Shown here piece by piece: positions 63,421 to 64,000 of a stretch of DNA of 64,000 nucleotides. This stretch comes from Sporosarcina sp. FSL K6-3457 (GTDB lineage: Bacteria; Bacillota; Bacilli; Bacillales_A; Planococcaceae): NCBI RefSeq assembly GCF_038007285.1, contig NZ_JBBOWX010000001.1, forward strand, positions 2,125,501 through 2,189,500. The letters are read 5' to 3'. The translations under genes were made by a program, and so were the position numbers. Each line of letters starts with the position of its first letter. Position 1 is the stretch's first letter. Under the pieces are notes generated by a model. It worked only from the letters and a program-made list of their open reading frames with translations, was not told the DNA's origin and searched no databases.

Positions 63421-64000
63421 ATGTCTATGGATGAAAATGTTAATATGAAATTGAAGCAACAGAGTAAGCAAGCTGAAAATAGAGGTAGATTGTTAGTGAA
63501 ATGTCCGGATAAGCCAGGGATTGTATCGTTGGTATCGACATTTTTATATAATCATAAGGCAAATATCATTGAGTCGAGCCAATACTCTAGTGATCCGGAA
63601 AACGGTACTTTTTTCATCCGGATTGAGTTTCAATGTGAGAACCTGATAGAACAAGCAGTGCAAATAGAAAAGGATTTTGTGGAAGTTGCTAGAAAACACT
63701 CAATGGACTACCATTTTGCATTTGGAAATGAACGGAAACGTTCAGCTATATTTGTATCAAAAGAACCGCATTGTTTAATGGAGCTTTTGTGGGAATGGCA
63801 AAATGGAGACTTAGAAACAGATGTTGTTGTAGTGATTAGTAACCATGAAGAGGCGAGGGACATGGTAGAATCTCTCGGTATACCTTTCCATTACATTCCT
63901 GCCAATAAAGACATAAGGAAACAAGTCGAAGCTGAGCAAATTCGCTTGATGGAAGAATACAATGTTGACTTACTGATACTTGCTCGTTATATGCAAATCC
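63421..64000 (+). CDS. purU: formyltetrahydrofolate deformylase, 5' part
   Basis: Hydrolyses 10-formyl-tetrahydrofolate to formate and THF. The N-terminal ACT domain starts at LLVKCPDKPGIVSLVSTFLYNHKANIIESSQYS-type sequence, and the formyltransferase domain begins with RKRSAIFVSKEPHCLMELLW and continues with IPFHYIPANKDIRKQVEAEQ and LLILARYMQI. The gene runs off the right edge after about 193 codons, before the catalytic Asp. The first 20 residues are a variable, charged extension. AGGAG lies before the ATG. Confidence 0.92.
   Translation, partial: MSMDENVNMKLKQQSKQAENRGRLLVKCPDKPGIVSLVSTFLYNHKANIIESSQYSSDPENGTFFIRIEFQCENLIEQAVQIEKDFVEVARKHSMDYHFAFGNERKRSAIFVSKEPHCLMELLWEWQNGDLETDVVVVISNHEEARDMVESLGIPFHYIPANKDIRKQVEAEQIRLMEEYNVDLLILARYMQI

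Overview
The window comes from a low-GC, Gram-positive Bacillales genome. Strong AGGAGG-type ribosome binding sites, frequent TTG/GTG starts, YfmM, YjdM, YnzC, GlnA, Hsp33 and PurU homologues, and a polyamine operon with a carboxyspermidine branch all point that way. A Planococcaceae member such as Sporosarcina or a relative is my best guess (inference; no rRNA or ribosomal genes are present). No tRNA, rRNA or CRISPR array was seen.

Layout. 0-4 kb: PadR/DUF2812 pair, SET-domain protein, amidase, lipoprotein. 4.4-9.8 kb: FtsX-type ABC transporter followed by an OmpR-type response regulator and a histidine kinase. 9.9-15.3 kb: NERD protein, a HAD phosphatase with a decayed duplicate, a second HAD, a GNAT, an APH-type kinase and a small basic Cys protein. 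15.4-15.9 kb: dead IS200-type element. 16.2-19.4 kb: AT-rich TetR/ABC/hydrolase cassette with matching operators. 19.4-29.6 kb: yfmM, DUF2277, LysE exporter, panB, AraC, MaoC, an Msr-like ABC-F gene behind a leader-peptide attenuator, a DfrG-like dihydrofolate reductase, an MFS pump, yjdM and small membrane proteins. 29.7-36.3 kb: DUF2071, a TnpB element, two pseudogenes, an ANT-like nucleotidyltransferase, a threonine-synthase-like enzyme. 36.3-44.4 kb: XRE-cupin regulator divergent from a second LysE exporter, RNase H-like protein, azoR, then rrf2-LLM-ynzC-LLM-hslO, and an MFS gene. 44.4-47.5 kb: glnA with a second TnpB element directly upstream. 47.5-52.9 kb: LysM/3D wall protein and AT-rich genes for exported proteins of unknown function. 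52.96-55.81 kb: a complete IS21-family element with a 5-bp target duplication, sitting in a membrane-protein gene. 56.4-62.8 kb: six-gene polyamine operon (speD-speA-speE-speB-casdh-nspC). 63.4 kb to the end: start of purU.

How genes work together. The polyamine operon encodes arginine to agmatine to putrescine, and then two separate routes from putrescine to spermidine. The ABC-F and DHFR genes at 24-27 kb look like intrinsic drug-tolerance genes, and the ABC-F gene has a recognisable translational attenuator. The azoR/Rrf2/flavin oxidoreductase/Hsp33 block has a redox theme. Several genes are broken by single-base changes in A/T runs (about 15.7, 33.1, 49.43, 55.53 and 55.82 kb). These could be real slippage sites, decay or homopolymer read errors, and this limits certainty there.
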